From Axinella damicornis (Eukaryota; Porifera; Demospongiae; Axinellida; Axinellidae): a DNA stretch of 64,000 nt. A model generated the notes under the pieces. The model saw only the letters and a program-made list of their open reading frames with translations, did not search any database and had not been told where the DNA came from. Positions 23,001 to 34,699 of the stretch are shown one piece after another. Position 1 is the stretch's first letter, and the number at the start of each line of letters is the position of its first letter. A program made the position numbers and the translations under genes. The stretch is taken from contig OZ007508.1 of the NCBI GenBank assembly GCA_963931865.1, positions 6,142,737 through 6,206,736 of the forward strand. Direction: 5' to 3'.

Positions 23001-23300
23001 TGTTAGCCTGAGCCTTAGGCCTATAACACTACACTGTACATGTAGACTCCCTCAAAGGCAGCCCAGTATCCTTTGAACCCCCCCTACTGCCTAGGAGAAC
23101 AAGGGTGGGTACAATCAGTGGACTTGACTGGACTGCACTGGAATCATAGCATTTGCTTTTACACTTGAAGGTATGCAATTAAAAAAATCTCTTCTGGGTA
23201 TGATTCGGACTAGCGCTTCACTCACTGCATGCATACGCGTAAGGGCAAAAAAGCCTGGTGATGGAAGACATTGCTGCAGGGCTGTTGGGTCTTGCCAGAC
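20030..23300. other. Spacer between units A and B
   Basis: No firm gene. A minus-strand exon-like stretch at about 22564-22740 follows an acceptor ending in GTGTAG and reads SLRLLLAPSAALVNLYHL and RSTGKLICHRDNMGLALL, which could be coding but is not recognised. A hairpin with arms TCAAGAGCGCATAAG flanks a G run at 21629-21686. Sequence near 20090-20190 resembles other spacers (5620, 23700, 38245). Confidence 0.35.
21629..21686. repeat. Hairpin around a G run
   Basis: TCAAGAGCGCATAAG at the left is repeated inverted at the right (CTTATGCGCTCTTGA). The loop contains CGCCC and ten G, then GCGCGA. It is a short perfect inverted repeat and resembles a very small MITE. Confidence 0.75.
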
Positions 23301-23310
23301 AATCGACTCG

Positions 23311-23311
<1 letters not shown>

Positions 23312-23343
<32 letters not shown>

Positions 23344-23353
23344 ACCACGCACG

Positions 23354-23441
<88 letters not shown>

Positions 23442-23471
23442 CGCACACACGCACACACACACACACACACA
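23312..23471. repeat. Poly-C (32) plus CA microsatellite
   Basis: Thirty-two C residues, then a (CA)n tract of about 120 bases with occasional CG replacing CA. These generate false His/Thr and Cys/Val open frames on both strands. Confidence 0.95.
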
Positions 23472-23550
23472 TCACCTCACAGATGCCAAAGGAAGCTGCG
23501 GTTTAAGTGGCATCACGGCATGGGATACAGCTCGACCTAGCTACTCACCT

Positions 23551-23620
23551 TCAACAAGACTAGCTCTTTTTCCTAGTAGAGAGCGTGCACGGGAACCTCG
23601 ATCGAAACTTGAGAGCATGA
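23551..23620 (-). CDS. Candidate first exon at the edge of unit B
   Basis: Minus strand: ATGCTCTCAAGTTTCGATCG begins a short frame (MLSSFDRGSRARSLLGKR, then ASLVE) that ends at a GAAG|GTGAGT donor in phase 1. Unit C has a counterpart at 38050-38150 with the same donor and the ending NRANLVEG. Conservation of a donor and the last residues suggests a real first exon. Its downstream partner exons were not found. Confidence 0.3.
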
Positions 23621-24232
23621 AACGGCGGTTGAATTACAAATGAAGGAGCTCCAGCAGATCAGAGCTTAGCAAAATTATTGTGATCATGTGATCTCCAGTG
23701 CACCCAGCCCCACCCACTTTCGAGCACGTAATTACTTATTAATACAGCATCGCAATTCATTTTGGGGTATAGTCATATGCCAACACCCAGAAAACCATCT
23801 GCCAGAATCAACTTCCCTAAATGCAGGAATTTAATTGGATAGTTTGATACCTACGAGCTTGCTGGAACCATTGGCATATTGGGATACAGAGTTGACACTT
23901 TGGTACCAAATCATCAATTATTGATGTTGCACTCATGCAGGTCAATAAGCATGCATGTCCTCATCAGTGTGATCAGTAATTAACACCGACCCAGACCAAT
24001 TAACTCTTGCATGGTATGTAGTAGGAAGTCGGTACATAAAGTGTAAGCCTCGTGCACCCACTCAAATCATGTGAAGGTCCCACTTGACCAAATAATCATC
24101 TTTCTCTGATGAACTGTATACAACACAGAGGGCACTCAGGACAGAGAGGTAGGTACAATAGCAATACAATGGCATGTAAGTACGTATTACATATCATGAC
24201 CAGTGTAATAGTGACTGTTGTGAATGACTGAG

Positions 24233-27200
24233 TCAGGTCACATGACAGTTGAGTTCCTTCTTGATGACCTCTGACCTCTGCTGTGAACACTTGGAGGAAC
24301 TGGTCTTGCTGTCATGGCTGTAAGAGTACTCCCCTAGTTCATCCTCCAATCCACTCCAATCCACTACACCTGTGGAAGCAGAAGAAACAATGACTCACAC
24401 TCTACCTGCAGATCAGTCACAGAATATGCTAACACTGTAACCTGCAGAACCCACAGCCTCAACAACACTGCCACTGATCATAAAAGGCTCAACTGTACAG
24501 CCCTAGTCCTGCATGTGGTAAGGTGTTCCACACATATTGCTGTTGAGCATTTTCTATTTTCTCTAGGAAACCATTATTGTTTTAGATGGCAGGTATGCGT
24601 CTTTGTAGAGTTTATGAGGTATAAGCCATCACACCATTATGTCGGTATACTGGGACAATTATCAGTTTACACGCCCGTTCATCAACCAGCATACTACACC
24701 TTCGGAGTACAACAGGCCCTACCAGTTCATATCTCTGCCTCCACCTCCAGTTAGTTGTCCGATCCTCATGAGAGTCTTTCTCCCTCCCAGCTGTCCAAAA
24801 CCTTGGCAATGGCCATACTCTATAATTTCAAGAGAGTAGTTTTCAGATACACACATAATATGTACTTCCATGCAAGGCAGGAAAACACAGTGCCCACGGT
24901 CACTGTAAATGTAACCTACCTGTTCGTATGTCTCCCTCCACCTTCTGTTAGTTGTCAGATCCTCATGAGATATGTCTCCTGTCTTTCTCCCTCCCAGCTG
25001 TCCACCAACGTCCCTGGGGAGAGAATGAACACAGTAATGGAGTCATTTACTAGGGCATACATGATTGCACACAGAAGAGCCTTGCAGGAAGTGAGCTAAT
25101 ACTTGCCACTAGGCATTGGTATAATCAATACATTAAGATTTTAACGTGTGTCTGTGCATCTGTGTGTGACAGAAGTGGGATGTTCGTGGGGCGGGACTAG
25201 ACTTAGTGATGCGTGACCTTCGTACTTTACGTACTTTACTGAACCTCAAACTCTGCAAAGAATGTTCGAGAACATTAGGCATCGGCTGGAATCTTCCAGG
25301 CTACAAGCGTTAAGCGGATGTAATCGGGGAGCAGCAGTCAAAGTGAACGCAATCGGGGAGCAGCAGCCAAAGCGCACACAATCGGGGAGCTGTTGAAATC
25401 GGGGAAGAGCAGCCGAAGCGGACGCAAGCTAGCGGCGAGCAGCAGCTGAAGCGGACGGAAACGGGGAACAGCATCACAAAGCGGATCGATGCAATATTGA
25501 TTGGGGAGCAGCAGCTGAAGCGGACGCAATCGGGGAGCAGCAGCTCTGCACAGAGAGCTGTCCGGCACCGGATTACTCACGTAGGCGAATGAGGGGGAAG
25601 TAGCTGAGCAAGCGAAGCGTGCAAAGCTATACTTGTTGTACTTATGTAATCATAGTCCTGATGTCATCATAGCATGGTAGATATATTCATAAAGCATCAG
25701 AGAATCACAATCACTTGTACTTTTGCATCATCTGAACACTATAAATAGCATCTCAACACTATAAATAGCAGTTGTTGTGTGAGCATGCCTGAGGCATATA
25801 TCTATTGTAGCAGCATTACAGATGTATACAATCTGCACACCTACAGCTAAAATGCAACTGAGGCACCAATTGACCATTAAAATGAGGAAATGGAACTCAT
25901 GCAGTGAACTTTTGACCTTACTCTGACCTCTTTGACCTCTGCTCAAAGTGGGTCAGGTCATGTACATATGTTTACATAAGAATCATGTTTACATAAGAAT
26001 GATGTATGGAAGTAATAAAGACTCACCTTTTCAACATCAGTGGCCCTTGTTGCCATAGATACAGGCAGTAATTATAAGAGTGCAGTCAGGCCTTTAATTG
26101 TATCCACCCACCACTGCAGAGTATTGTAAGTGTGCGTATGTGTGTGTGCATACAGTAAACAGCTAGGAATAGTGGATGCATGTGGGAAGGCAAAGAGCAC
26201 CCCAGTTTCAATCACAACTGGAATGAATTACTCCAAGTACTTGCCAGCAGTGATGCTCTACCTGACTAGCTACATGTAGCAGGAGGAAGCTATCAGTGAG
26301 TGCGGCCATGCTCATTTTCACTTGTCTTCTTTTTTAAATGTTGGTCCCACTGACTTCATATACCGTAGTCGCGCGTTATTAGGCACATCTCACTTATAGG
26401 CGCATATTCGCTGTTAGGCGCAGGTTCAACACTCGTCCCAGGTACTCGCTGTTAAGCGCTGCAGTCTTCTTCCAGAAACTCTGCCATTTTCGATCGTACG
26501 GAGTCAGAGGAGGTTGGACACGCTTGACTTTTACTAATCAAAATGGCTCAAAATGCCTAGGATCACACTAATTAAAATTCTACATCTGGAGTAAGAAGCA
26601 TGTTTAGCCAATTTTGAGGTTGGTCCCCCTCATTATTAACTTTTTGATGAAGGGGTCCCTCCTTAGAATTAGCTAAAAATGCCTCTTTCTCGAGATCTCG
26701 AGATCTAATTAGTGTGACCCCAGCCATTTCGATTAGAAAAGGTCAACCATGTCCAACCTCCTCTGGTATGGAGTGGAAAACAGCTATAGTTCGAATTGAA
26801 GCACACTTCCTATTCAAGGAATGTCATATTTGTTATTAGGCGCATCTCGCTTATAGGCGCATATTTCCATCCTGTGGAGTTATAGGCGCATGCGCCTAAT
26901 AACGCGCAACTACGGTATAGCCCAGGCATATAGTCTCAGACTAATGAAAAGCAGTACACACTCTCTCAGTATCCTCCGCTGATGTGTCATCACCCTGCCA
27001 GCATTCAGACAGCTGTGGTGGTGGTAATTCCTTAAGCATGAGTGAAGCACAAATACACACACTATACAATGCACAGGTAGGAGTGGCATGCCTTCGCAGA
27101 CCAATCAGACACAAGCTTGTAATGGACACATGCACAAATTGGTAGGTTTCACGGCTCTCTGAGAGATGGTTGCATTGCATACGTTGTTTGTTCCCTGAGA

Positions 27201-29605
27201 TGGAGGGAAGATTAGAAATGGACATGCCTGAAGAAGATGACGAAATCGGACTTTTTCAGCGACTTGTTTCTTGACTCCTGCGTATCATTGTTTGTGTGTG
27301 TTTTTGTATACTGCTAGGCAGTATCATTCTGTCTGCATGCTTGGTTTGGAGCTTTGTAGCACTATGATACAATGAAGCCAACTTTACATACCATGGCCAG
27401 CGGTACCAGACCCTCGCACGCGTGCGAGGGTCTGGTGCTGAGACTAACATACCAGGTACAGTACGATCGAGAAAGGTTCAGCACTGTAAGTGCATGTGCC
27501 TGAAAGGATGGACACTTGGCAACTACTCACCCTCTATCCAACAGCAGGTTTGAGTTTCCTTCGGCATATCTATTGGTCTTTGGGTCAACAGTCCAGCTTC
27601 AATCTTCTCCTCTCCAGTGGCCAACTATGTGGCTCTCGATCCTGGCTCTCACAGGATAGCTGGAGCCCATGGCAATGCCCGGTAGAACAAAGTGACTAAA
27701 CCTTGCACGGGGTAAAAGCAACCATACCAGATCCGCACAGGAGATCTCTGACGGGCCAGGAACTACCAGGATCACCAACTGCGGAGGAATGTGGGATCAC
27801 TCTTCAATTACAAAGATACACGTCACATGCACACACACTAATCAGTGCACGGACAGTATTAATTACATACACACACAGAAAATACACCCACAGTGCACAC
27901 GTTCGGACATGTACCCACCAACGTACCAGTTTGGTGAAATCTCCTTGAGGAGGGATTGGAAGTTGTCACGGACATTCAATGCTACTTTGGAGGTGGAGGT
28001 GAGAGGTGCTGGAAAAGCTGGGTCATGTCGAGCCTGAGGGAACGAACAAGAACTCTTGAGCTGTGTGAGCTGCTTCACACACCCCTTCATACACACGTAC
28101 CAGGAATAATCAGCTGAGAGTGTCTTCTCTTTGGTAGAGATCACCCAGTGAGCTGAGTGTCCCACCATCTGTGAGGTCAGCCGTCCCCATGCAGGTACAC
28201 TTGACTCAACTAGCAGCTGACACACCTTCAGGTACTGCAGACTCCTCCCACTGTGATGTCGTGTAGGTGCAAGTGTACATGCATGTGTGTGTACATGTGC
28301 GACTCCTCTGACCTAGTCAGCATGAGCAGTGTAGCCCCTCCCTGTGCTGCCATGGTGATGGCCATGCAGCTCAGGATGCTAAGTCAGCATGGCCTACAGT
28401 GTGCCGATGGCAACGGGTGGGGGGAGGGCTCCGTAGAGGGAGGAGGGCCCGGGGTGGCAAGGAGTTCCTTTAAGTGCTCAGGAGGCATGAGGATCAAAGT
28501 TTCGCAGGTATTCTGGGGAGGAAACCATCAGAGCTAGGATAAAACTGTACATGTATGCGGGGCATACCGGTAACTCCAATAATTATCTAATTAAGCTGGT
28601 CAGATTTTTCTGGGTGAGTAATTGGACATGATTTCCACTTTCCACCTCTCCCTCCCTCCAGTTATCCATCCTTTCTATCCTCCTCCCTCCCTCCCTTCTC
28701 CCCCCCCCCAACTCAGCATACAATACCAGTCCTCTACTGTGGCCTAGCTAGCTGTCTCCTAGTCACTATCAATGTGATGCCAGTAAGGTCCGTGTGACCG
28801 GACAGAGGGAGGAAGAATTGTACGTGTATGGACATCCTCCATTAACACGAAGCATGCAGGCTACAGTTAGTGGTAGCTGATAAAATGAAAGTTCACTCAC
28901 TGCAGCATGGTGGCATATGGGAGGCGTGGCACTTCAGAAGCCAGAGCTGCAAGAGGGAGGATGACAAGAGCAGCCAGCATGGTGACATGGGAGGTGCAGT
29001 CAAACCCAATGGTACTTGAGAGGACGGAGCTGAAAGAGGGAGAGAAGATCGCCGTGCTTTAGGACACTCAGGGATCTCACCTACAGTCCCTGCTGCTTTG
29101 TCTTCCGTATCAAAGGGAAAGGAATCAGTTCATGAGGTGCAGTGTACAGTGTATGAACTACAGAACTGGAAGTCTTGGGCCGTAATGTGAAACAAAGTAA
29201 TGTCAATAATATGGACATCATCTGTCAACTTAGGGGAGTCAGTGACAGGTCCATTGTATGAACAGTGACACGTACATGTATAACAGAATAGTCTCATGAT
29301 CAGGTTCTAATAAATGACCACTGACACTCATACACATAGATATACAACCTCCGGACCCTTACCCTGTGTACACAGTAATCATCCACTCACTGTTCTGTCA
29401 CTCCCCAGGTGGGGAGGAGGGTTGGCCCAAAGTAATGGAAGGAGATGTGTTGCAGCTCATTTGTGAATTCCCTTCACACAAACTCCTTATCTCTCTGTCT
29501 TTACTGTTCCTGTAGTTAGAAGACGATCCACCAGTATTTCTCGAACTGTGTGTCCTTCCTCAACCATACGAAATAGGATTTTCTGTCCAATGGAGTGTGT
29601 GTGTT

Positions 29606-29638
<33 letters not shown>

Positions 29639-30067
29639 ATGTGTGTGTGTAGATGCATGTGTGTGGACAAATGTATAGGATGCAGTCTATGGGAGCATGT
29701 GTAGTCATCAATAGAAGAAAAGGGAGCGGAGAACACGACAGATAAGCAACCATTGTTTAGGTGACATCAGTACAGGGTAACACACAAGTCGACCCAAGGC
29801 TCCACCCACCTACCTGTCATTCTCTCACTGTCCCTGACAGTGAGGTCTGCTCCATGAGACAGCAGCAGAGAGCAAGCACTCATGTTGTCTGCGGGTGGAA
29901 GTGAGGTAACATGTCACACCCTACCAGTTGTGTCTCCCATCCTCTCCAACTACATGCCCATCACGTCACACACACACACCGACCCACACACACACACACA
30001 CACACACACACCGACCCACACACACACACACACACATACACACACACACACACACACACGTACACCA

Positions 30068-30119
<52 letters not shown>

Positions 30120-30235
30120 ACACACACACATGTTCACACTCACTGGAATGGCAGTGCTCAGAGAAGTGGCTGCATCCTTCCACAATCTCTGCTGTCAGTG
30201 GGAGCTTCTCTCTCAATAAGAATCAGCAGACCACA
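24233..30235 (-). CDS. Companion gene of unit B, multi-exon, unidentified
   Basis: Exon-like pieces on the minus strand, 5' to 3': a stretch ending near 30150 (LPLTAEIVEGCSHFSEHC, donor CA|GTGAGT); an ankyrin-like exon at 29814-29888; a piece from 29582 (ILFRMVEEGHTVREILVDRL); a hydrophobic exon at 28901-29029 (MLAALVILPLAALASE, donor CA|GTGAGT); 27927-28234 (begins YLKVCQLLVESSVPAW, donor GTACGT); one ending in a GTGAGT donor near 27533; 24723-24790 (GREKDSHEDRTTNWRWR); and a last exon at 24233-24369 ending in IKKELNCHVT stop. Most have good splice signals and paralogues in unit C. The overall reading frame is not proven, and one exon meets an in-frame stop. An ankyrin-containing membrane protein is one reading. 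I cannot name it. Confidence 0.38.
25314..25545. repeat. Minisatellite of about 30-base units
   Basis: About eight imperfect units with the core GGGGAGCAGCAGC and GAAGCGGACGCAATC. The array lies within unit B, next to sequence (CTGCACAGAGAG) that also occurs near 48633 in unit C. Confidence 0.8.
26359..26919. mobile_element. Non-autonomous DNA element with TACCGTAGT ends
   Basis: The left end TATACCGTAGTCGCGCGTTA and the right end CGCGCAACTACGGTATA are inverted copies with TA at both borders. Inside each end is a subterminal array of TTATAGGCGCAT / TTATTAGGCGCA units. No transposase was found. The ends are shared with the element at 52395-52962, so they are related families, probably Tc1/pogo type. 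Confidence 0.75.
29590..29650. repeat. GT microsatellite
   Basis: Imperfect (GT)n in unit B. The counterpart in unit C is at about 42160-42200. Confidence 0.85.
29814..29888 (-). CDS. Ankyrin-repeat-like exon (companion gene B)
   Basis: A 75-base exon between a CCCGCAG acceptor and a GTAGGT donor, phase 1 at both ends. It reads DNMSACSLLLSHGADLTVRD followed by SERMTG. The core SLLLSHGADLTVRD…T fits the ankyrin repeat consensus (LLL.HGADV..RD..G.T). Unit C keeps HGADLTVRDSEGMT, but the first half has drifted (NIIIALSCCTS). Confidence 0.6.
29968..30131. repeat. CA microsatellite, unit B
   Basis: (CA)n with CCGACC and TA interruptions. It follows directly on a GTGAGTGTG donor (minus strand) of the companion gene and so lies in its intron. 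The counterpart is at 42468-42712. Confidence 0.9.
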
Positions 30236-30629
30236 GTACTACTGCTTGTGTATGTACATCTCTACATCCAATACTAATTTGTCCATACACATAGCTACAC
30301 ACATTTCTTCAAACTGATATAATATAAGCTCCAAAAATCAGGAAGTGAAAAGCACATGTGGGGAGTTGTGTGGAGTCCACACAAACACCCTCCCAGTACT
30401 GCTATATCACACTGTCTTCATTGTACCAGGATAGTCCCTGGGTTCAGAGGTCACATGGTTGTGATACAAAACAAAATCAGGTGGAGTGAAAAGATAGCGT
30501 TTAATGTGAGGTAGCTAGATGTGAGGTCACATATCTGAGTGGTACACAACGATATAGTGAACCCTCAATTACCTCACAGAAAACTGGACAAATTAAGCAT
30601 AATGAGCATCAACCTGACTGTTGATGAAG

Positions 30630-33600
30630 TTAACAAAAACGAAGACGTTTCTGCAGTGCTGTGTCACAGGTAGAAAATGAGAGCGGTTTGCACTTGCGTG
30701 AAAGATAGAGTTTCTCGAGTGTTGTATTCTGTTGCAGACTCTCAATTAGGTTCAAGGCACCCTCAACACCAACACTGTCATCTCTGAGCCATAGTGTCTT
30801 CAGACACTGATTCCTCTTAAGCATGCTAGCAAAAGCAAGTGCACCTTCTCCCCCAATACTGCAACCACCCATGTGGAGTTTAGTTAATCTCTCATTTGTA
30901 GCCAACATGTCAGCAACAGCAATAGCACCTGCCGAGCCTATTGGATTGTGACTAAGGAAGAGACACTTCACAGTGGAGTTCTTTTCCAGTCCCCCTACCA
31001 GGCAGACAGCACCTTCTCCCCCAATACTGCAACCATCCAAGTAAAGTTTAGTTAAGCTCTCATTTTTAGCCAACATGTCAGCAACAGCAACAGCACCTGC
31101 CGAACCTATTGGATTCTCATCGAGGCCTAGATACATCACAGTGGAGTTCCTTTCCAGTCCCCCTGCCAGGCAGACAGCACCTTCTCCCCCAATACTGCAA
31201 CTACACATGATGAGGGTGGCTAGGCTCTTGTTTGTAGCTAACATGGCAGCGAAAGCAACTGCACCTGCTGATCCTATTGCATTACCAGACAGCCGGAGGG
31301 TCTGTAGTTGGGTAGTGGTGTTTGCTGCTAGTGTCTTTGCTAGGGAAACAGAATCACTACTCTGAATATTGCAACGTCTAATGTCCAACTCCTTCAACCT
31401 GGTGTTCACTCTCAGCACTGATGCAAGACTGAGTACATTCTCTGAACTGAAGTTTGAGCCATTCATACCCAGTTCCTCAAGAGAGGTATTGTGAGAAAGG
31501 CCGTCAACAATCAACTGAATGCTATCAGATGAGAAACTATTCTGATCAATACGAAGCACTTCTATGTACTTGGAGCTAGCCAGCAACTCACTCAAGGCCT
31601 TGCAGTCCTCAAACCCAATACTAGTTTCACTCAGGTCCAATTCTCTGATGGTACTAAACTTTGTGAGAGATGTGATGAAATTCACTGCACCTCCTCTGCC
31701 AATGGGATTGTCATTAAGGTCAAGGTACAGAAGGTGTTGTAACAAACCTGTATCTAGACACAAGCGGTCGCATATTCTGGAGGTCAGTTCACTAGACAAC
31801 AAATCAAGATGTGTCAGGTTGCGAAACACTGACATTTGTAGTAGGTTAGTCACTAACAAATGGAGTGCAGCTGGATCAGACTTCCAAAGTATCAGCTGCT
31901 TGATCTGCCCTTTTGATGGCAACAGAAACTGGTCCTGCTGGAGATTTAATGCATTCAGAAATGTCTCAACTGATTCCAGCTCACAGTAACGCAACTCAAG
32001 CTTCCAGTCACAACTGCTGTGGGTAATGCAATACCCCAGAACATACCAATCAAATGGAAGCAGTGCAGTTTGACAATCACGATAAAAGCACACAGAGTCA
32101 GAACCAATGATGCTAGTGAGTGCAGAACGGTCTTGCGACTCAAAAAACCAATGAAGAATTTGAAGCTTTAAAATTTTAGTTTCTCCGCATACCATCATCA
32201 ACAGCGATCTAGTGACCTTTGATGGAGTCTGACATGAAAACCCTCTGACTACATCCCACAAGTCTTGTCCCAACTCACTGAGGCTGAAGCCTGCTAGAAA
32301 TCTCAATACCACTTCCAACTTCGCATTTGAAATATGCTCTTTCATGAATGCTACCTGCTCATCCTTGCTAAACTGGGAAATATAGTAAGCTGCTAAGTAC
32401 TCCTGTACAGTGAAATGAAGCACGTTATAAGATATGCAAGCCCCACTGTCCACATACAGCTCTGGACAGGTCTGCATCAATCCCAGGGGGTCAAAGTCAC
32501 CGGGAAGGTCTCGGAAGATAAGCTCAGTCTCAGCACTCATGATTCCTGTGTACGCTAGTTTACAAATACCACGAAACTGGCTGTACACAGGTTGAGGGAG
32601 ATCTTTGAAGCTGTGGATGCTTGTACATGTATCCCTGTACTCCTGTTTATCCTTCAAATAGCGTAACAGTAGGCTTCGCATCAGGGAGGAGTAAAGCTGG
32701 GTCATGGTTTTGGGAACAACTGTTCCACTTGAGCTACAGCTCATGAATACCTCAACAACTATTGCACTATTCAACGGCACATACATGAGAGTATGGATGT
32801 GGGGATAGAGTGAGAGGTACTTAGTGAAATCTGACAGCAATCGCTCATCTGAGAAAGCACATCGAATGTATTGATCTATCTCCTCCTTGCCAAAGCCTAC
32901 AATTTCAATTCTGCGAGAATGGTTACCTCTACAGAGTTGACGAAGTTCTGCACTAGCACTGGGTCTAGTGGTTAAGATTACAGTGGCATCGGGAAGTTCG
33001 TCTCCAGTAAAGAGCCTAACAAATACCGTATCCATTTTTCGTTTTGAGGCAGGAGCTTCATCAAATCCCTCAAGGATTAGTAGAAGACATTGGCCACCAC
33101 TCAAGACAATGTCTCGCACAATTTCAGACTGAAACTCAGGGAGGGGATAGTAAAAGAGGTCAGAAACACTCTCGGCTTCTTGAACCCTCTTATCTCGGAA
33201 CTTCAGGAGGACCACTAGGAAATACTCATTGAAAAGCTGGTGCTGGCCCCACTTCTGACACACCTCCCAAGCAAATGTAGACTTACCAATACCTGGGGCT
33301 CCCTCAAGTAGAATTTGGGTTACTCGATATGGTTTTTGTTTTATACAGTTTGGTTTGAGTATATCCTGCATTGCAATAGGAGCCTTCCACTCCAGAATGT
33401 CGTCAATGGAACCATGAATAGTTTGTTGCCTGAATTTAAACAGTTCCTTCTTGCTGGCGTACTCACTGCTAATCACTGCTAGGTTGACATAGCTGACAGC
33501 ATCCAAAGGAGGCCACTTGGTGGAAGAACACTCATGTTCTGTGTAACATGCTCTAAGGAAGAGGGCATACTTTCCGAGAGCAGTATCAGGAACTACGGGG

Positions 33601-34672
33601 GGTAGTTGAGAGGGGGGATGTCTGGCAGGTGTCGTAGACTCACCACGTGCAGTATTTAACTCTAACGCTGACACCAGAAACATACCTTGGTCCTCATGTG
33701 TACATTTAGCTTTCTCAGGGAGACCCTCACCACTATCTCTCAACTCACACGGTGTACTGTTTCCATGAGCACATGTGTCAGACTCTATTCCTGGAGAACC
33801 TGTGCAAAGCCATACGTATACGGTAGTATAACCACTATACCACTGAGCTGATGCTGTTACAATCTTTGCTTCAACTATGAGGTGGAAGAGAGCATGCAAC
33901 TAGCACACTAGATGTAGAGTACCTTATCAGCGCCAGGAGAGAGAAGTGAACCTACCAAAAGAATTCTGACAACAGTTGGGATTTGAACTCAAGATCTACT
34001 AATTGAATCACAGCTGCTCCAGAATTTAGTTGCAGGTCATTTTCTCGGTCTAATTAGCTAACCAGCTCTATGGTGATCATGTAATATTCATGTGGCCTAA
34101 TAAACATACAGTCATGCATTCATACATGTGCAGCCAAAGCTTCCCACCGCGAATGCTACGTACGTCTCATAAACAACCGAATTGCTGGTCAACAAGTTGC
34201 TTGTTAGAAACACGTGTTAATAGCTAAATGTGTGCTTTCAAGACACAAACTTACCATAAGCCTCCTCCAACTTCGTAGCCAGGTGCTCTAGTGAGGGCTC
34301 ACTGTGGAGAATGTCCAGGAAGTCTTGAAACTTAGATGTGGGACAAGTTACAATTTGTTGTTCAACAGCTGTCAAAAGAAGTAGATTTCTTTCAAGAACA
34401 GAGTGCATCTTATTACTGGCTTTCATCCTCTCGTTTTGATCAATAAGACCAGCAGAATATAGTTTAAGTGATATCCACTCTGGGTCAGAGATTCCTGCAG
34501 CAAAGTCTGCAAAACATTTTCGGAACGCCAGATACTCGGCCGAGTCCAGCTTTGATTTCACACCAGTGTCAGGACGATTTCGTTGAGATGACTTTGCTTG
34601 CTTCCTCAATCCTAGTAGTTTGCGTTTAGGTTGTGGTGACTCTGGCTCAGAATGGCCTTGACCCATGATCAT
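30630..34672 (-). CDS. NLR-B: CARD-like death fold, NACHT, LRR (two exons)
   Basis: The most complete NLR here, a predicted cytosolic pattern sensor. Exon 1 (34255-34672) starts at ATG 34672. It has a basic start (PKRKLLGLRKQ) and a helical death-fold domain (YLAFRKCFADFAAG, LYSAGLIDQNE, LLLLTAVEQQIV, EPSLEHLATKLEEAYG) homologous to the CARD-like domains of NLR-A and NLR-C. The donor is TATG|GTAAGT, the intron 455 bases, the acceptor TTTGCACAG, and the junction phase 1. Exon 2 (30630-33799) has a short Pro-rich linker, LGKYALFLRACYTEHE, Walker A GAPGIGKST (33276-33302), LLLILEGFDEAP, TTRPSAS, FTVQEYLAAYYIS, then RI-type LRRs with extra 56-residue repeats. The joined length is 1195 residues and the frame is intact. 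It lacks the long Pro/Tyr/His linker of A and C. Confidence 0.93.
30840..31260 (-). repeat. 168-base tandem LRR repeats in NLR-B
   Basis: The pair of LRRs NPIGSAGAVAVADMLA and CSIGGEGAVCLVGGLE recurs as a 56-residue (168-base) unit, about two and a half times, with very few changes. The same unit occurs in NLR-C (43330-43750), while NLR-A has lost most of it. The near-identity of copies points to recent unequal exchange or conversion. Confidence 0.85.
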
Positions 34673-34699
34673 AAACTACAGAATGAGAATAGATGTTGC

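Noticed and set aside
23115..23643. Cys/Val- and His/Thr-rich frames, also at 29911-30317 and 42356-42811
   Set aside because: Translations of CA/GT microsatellites.
31075..31365. Plus-strand frames antisense to NLR LRRs (also 10704-10970, 31564-31989 and 43312-43836)
   Set aside because: Shadows of the LRR coding repeats, with no independent support.
33955..34025. tRNA-like B box (GAGTTCAAATCCC) on the minus strand in the NLR-B intron
   Set aside because: No credible A box or stem pairing could be found by eye.
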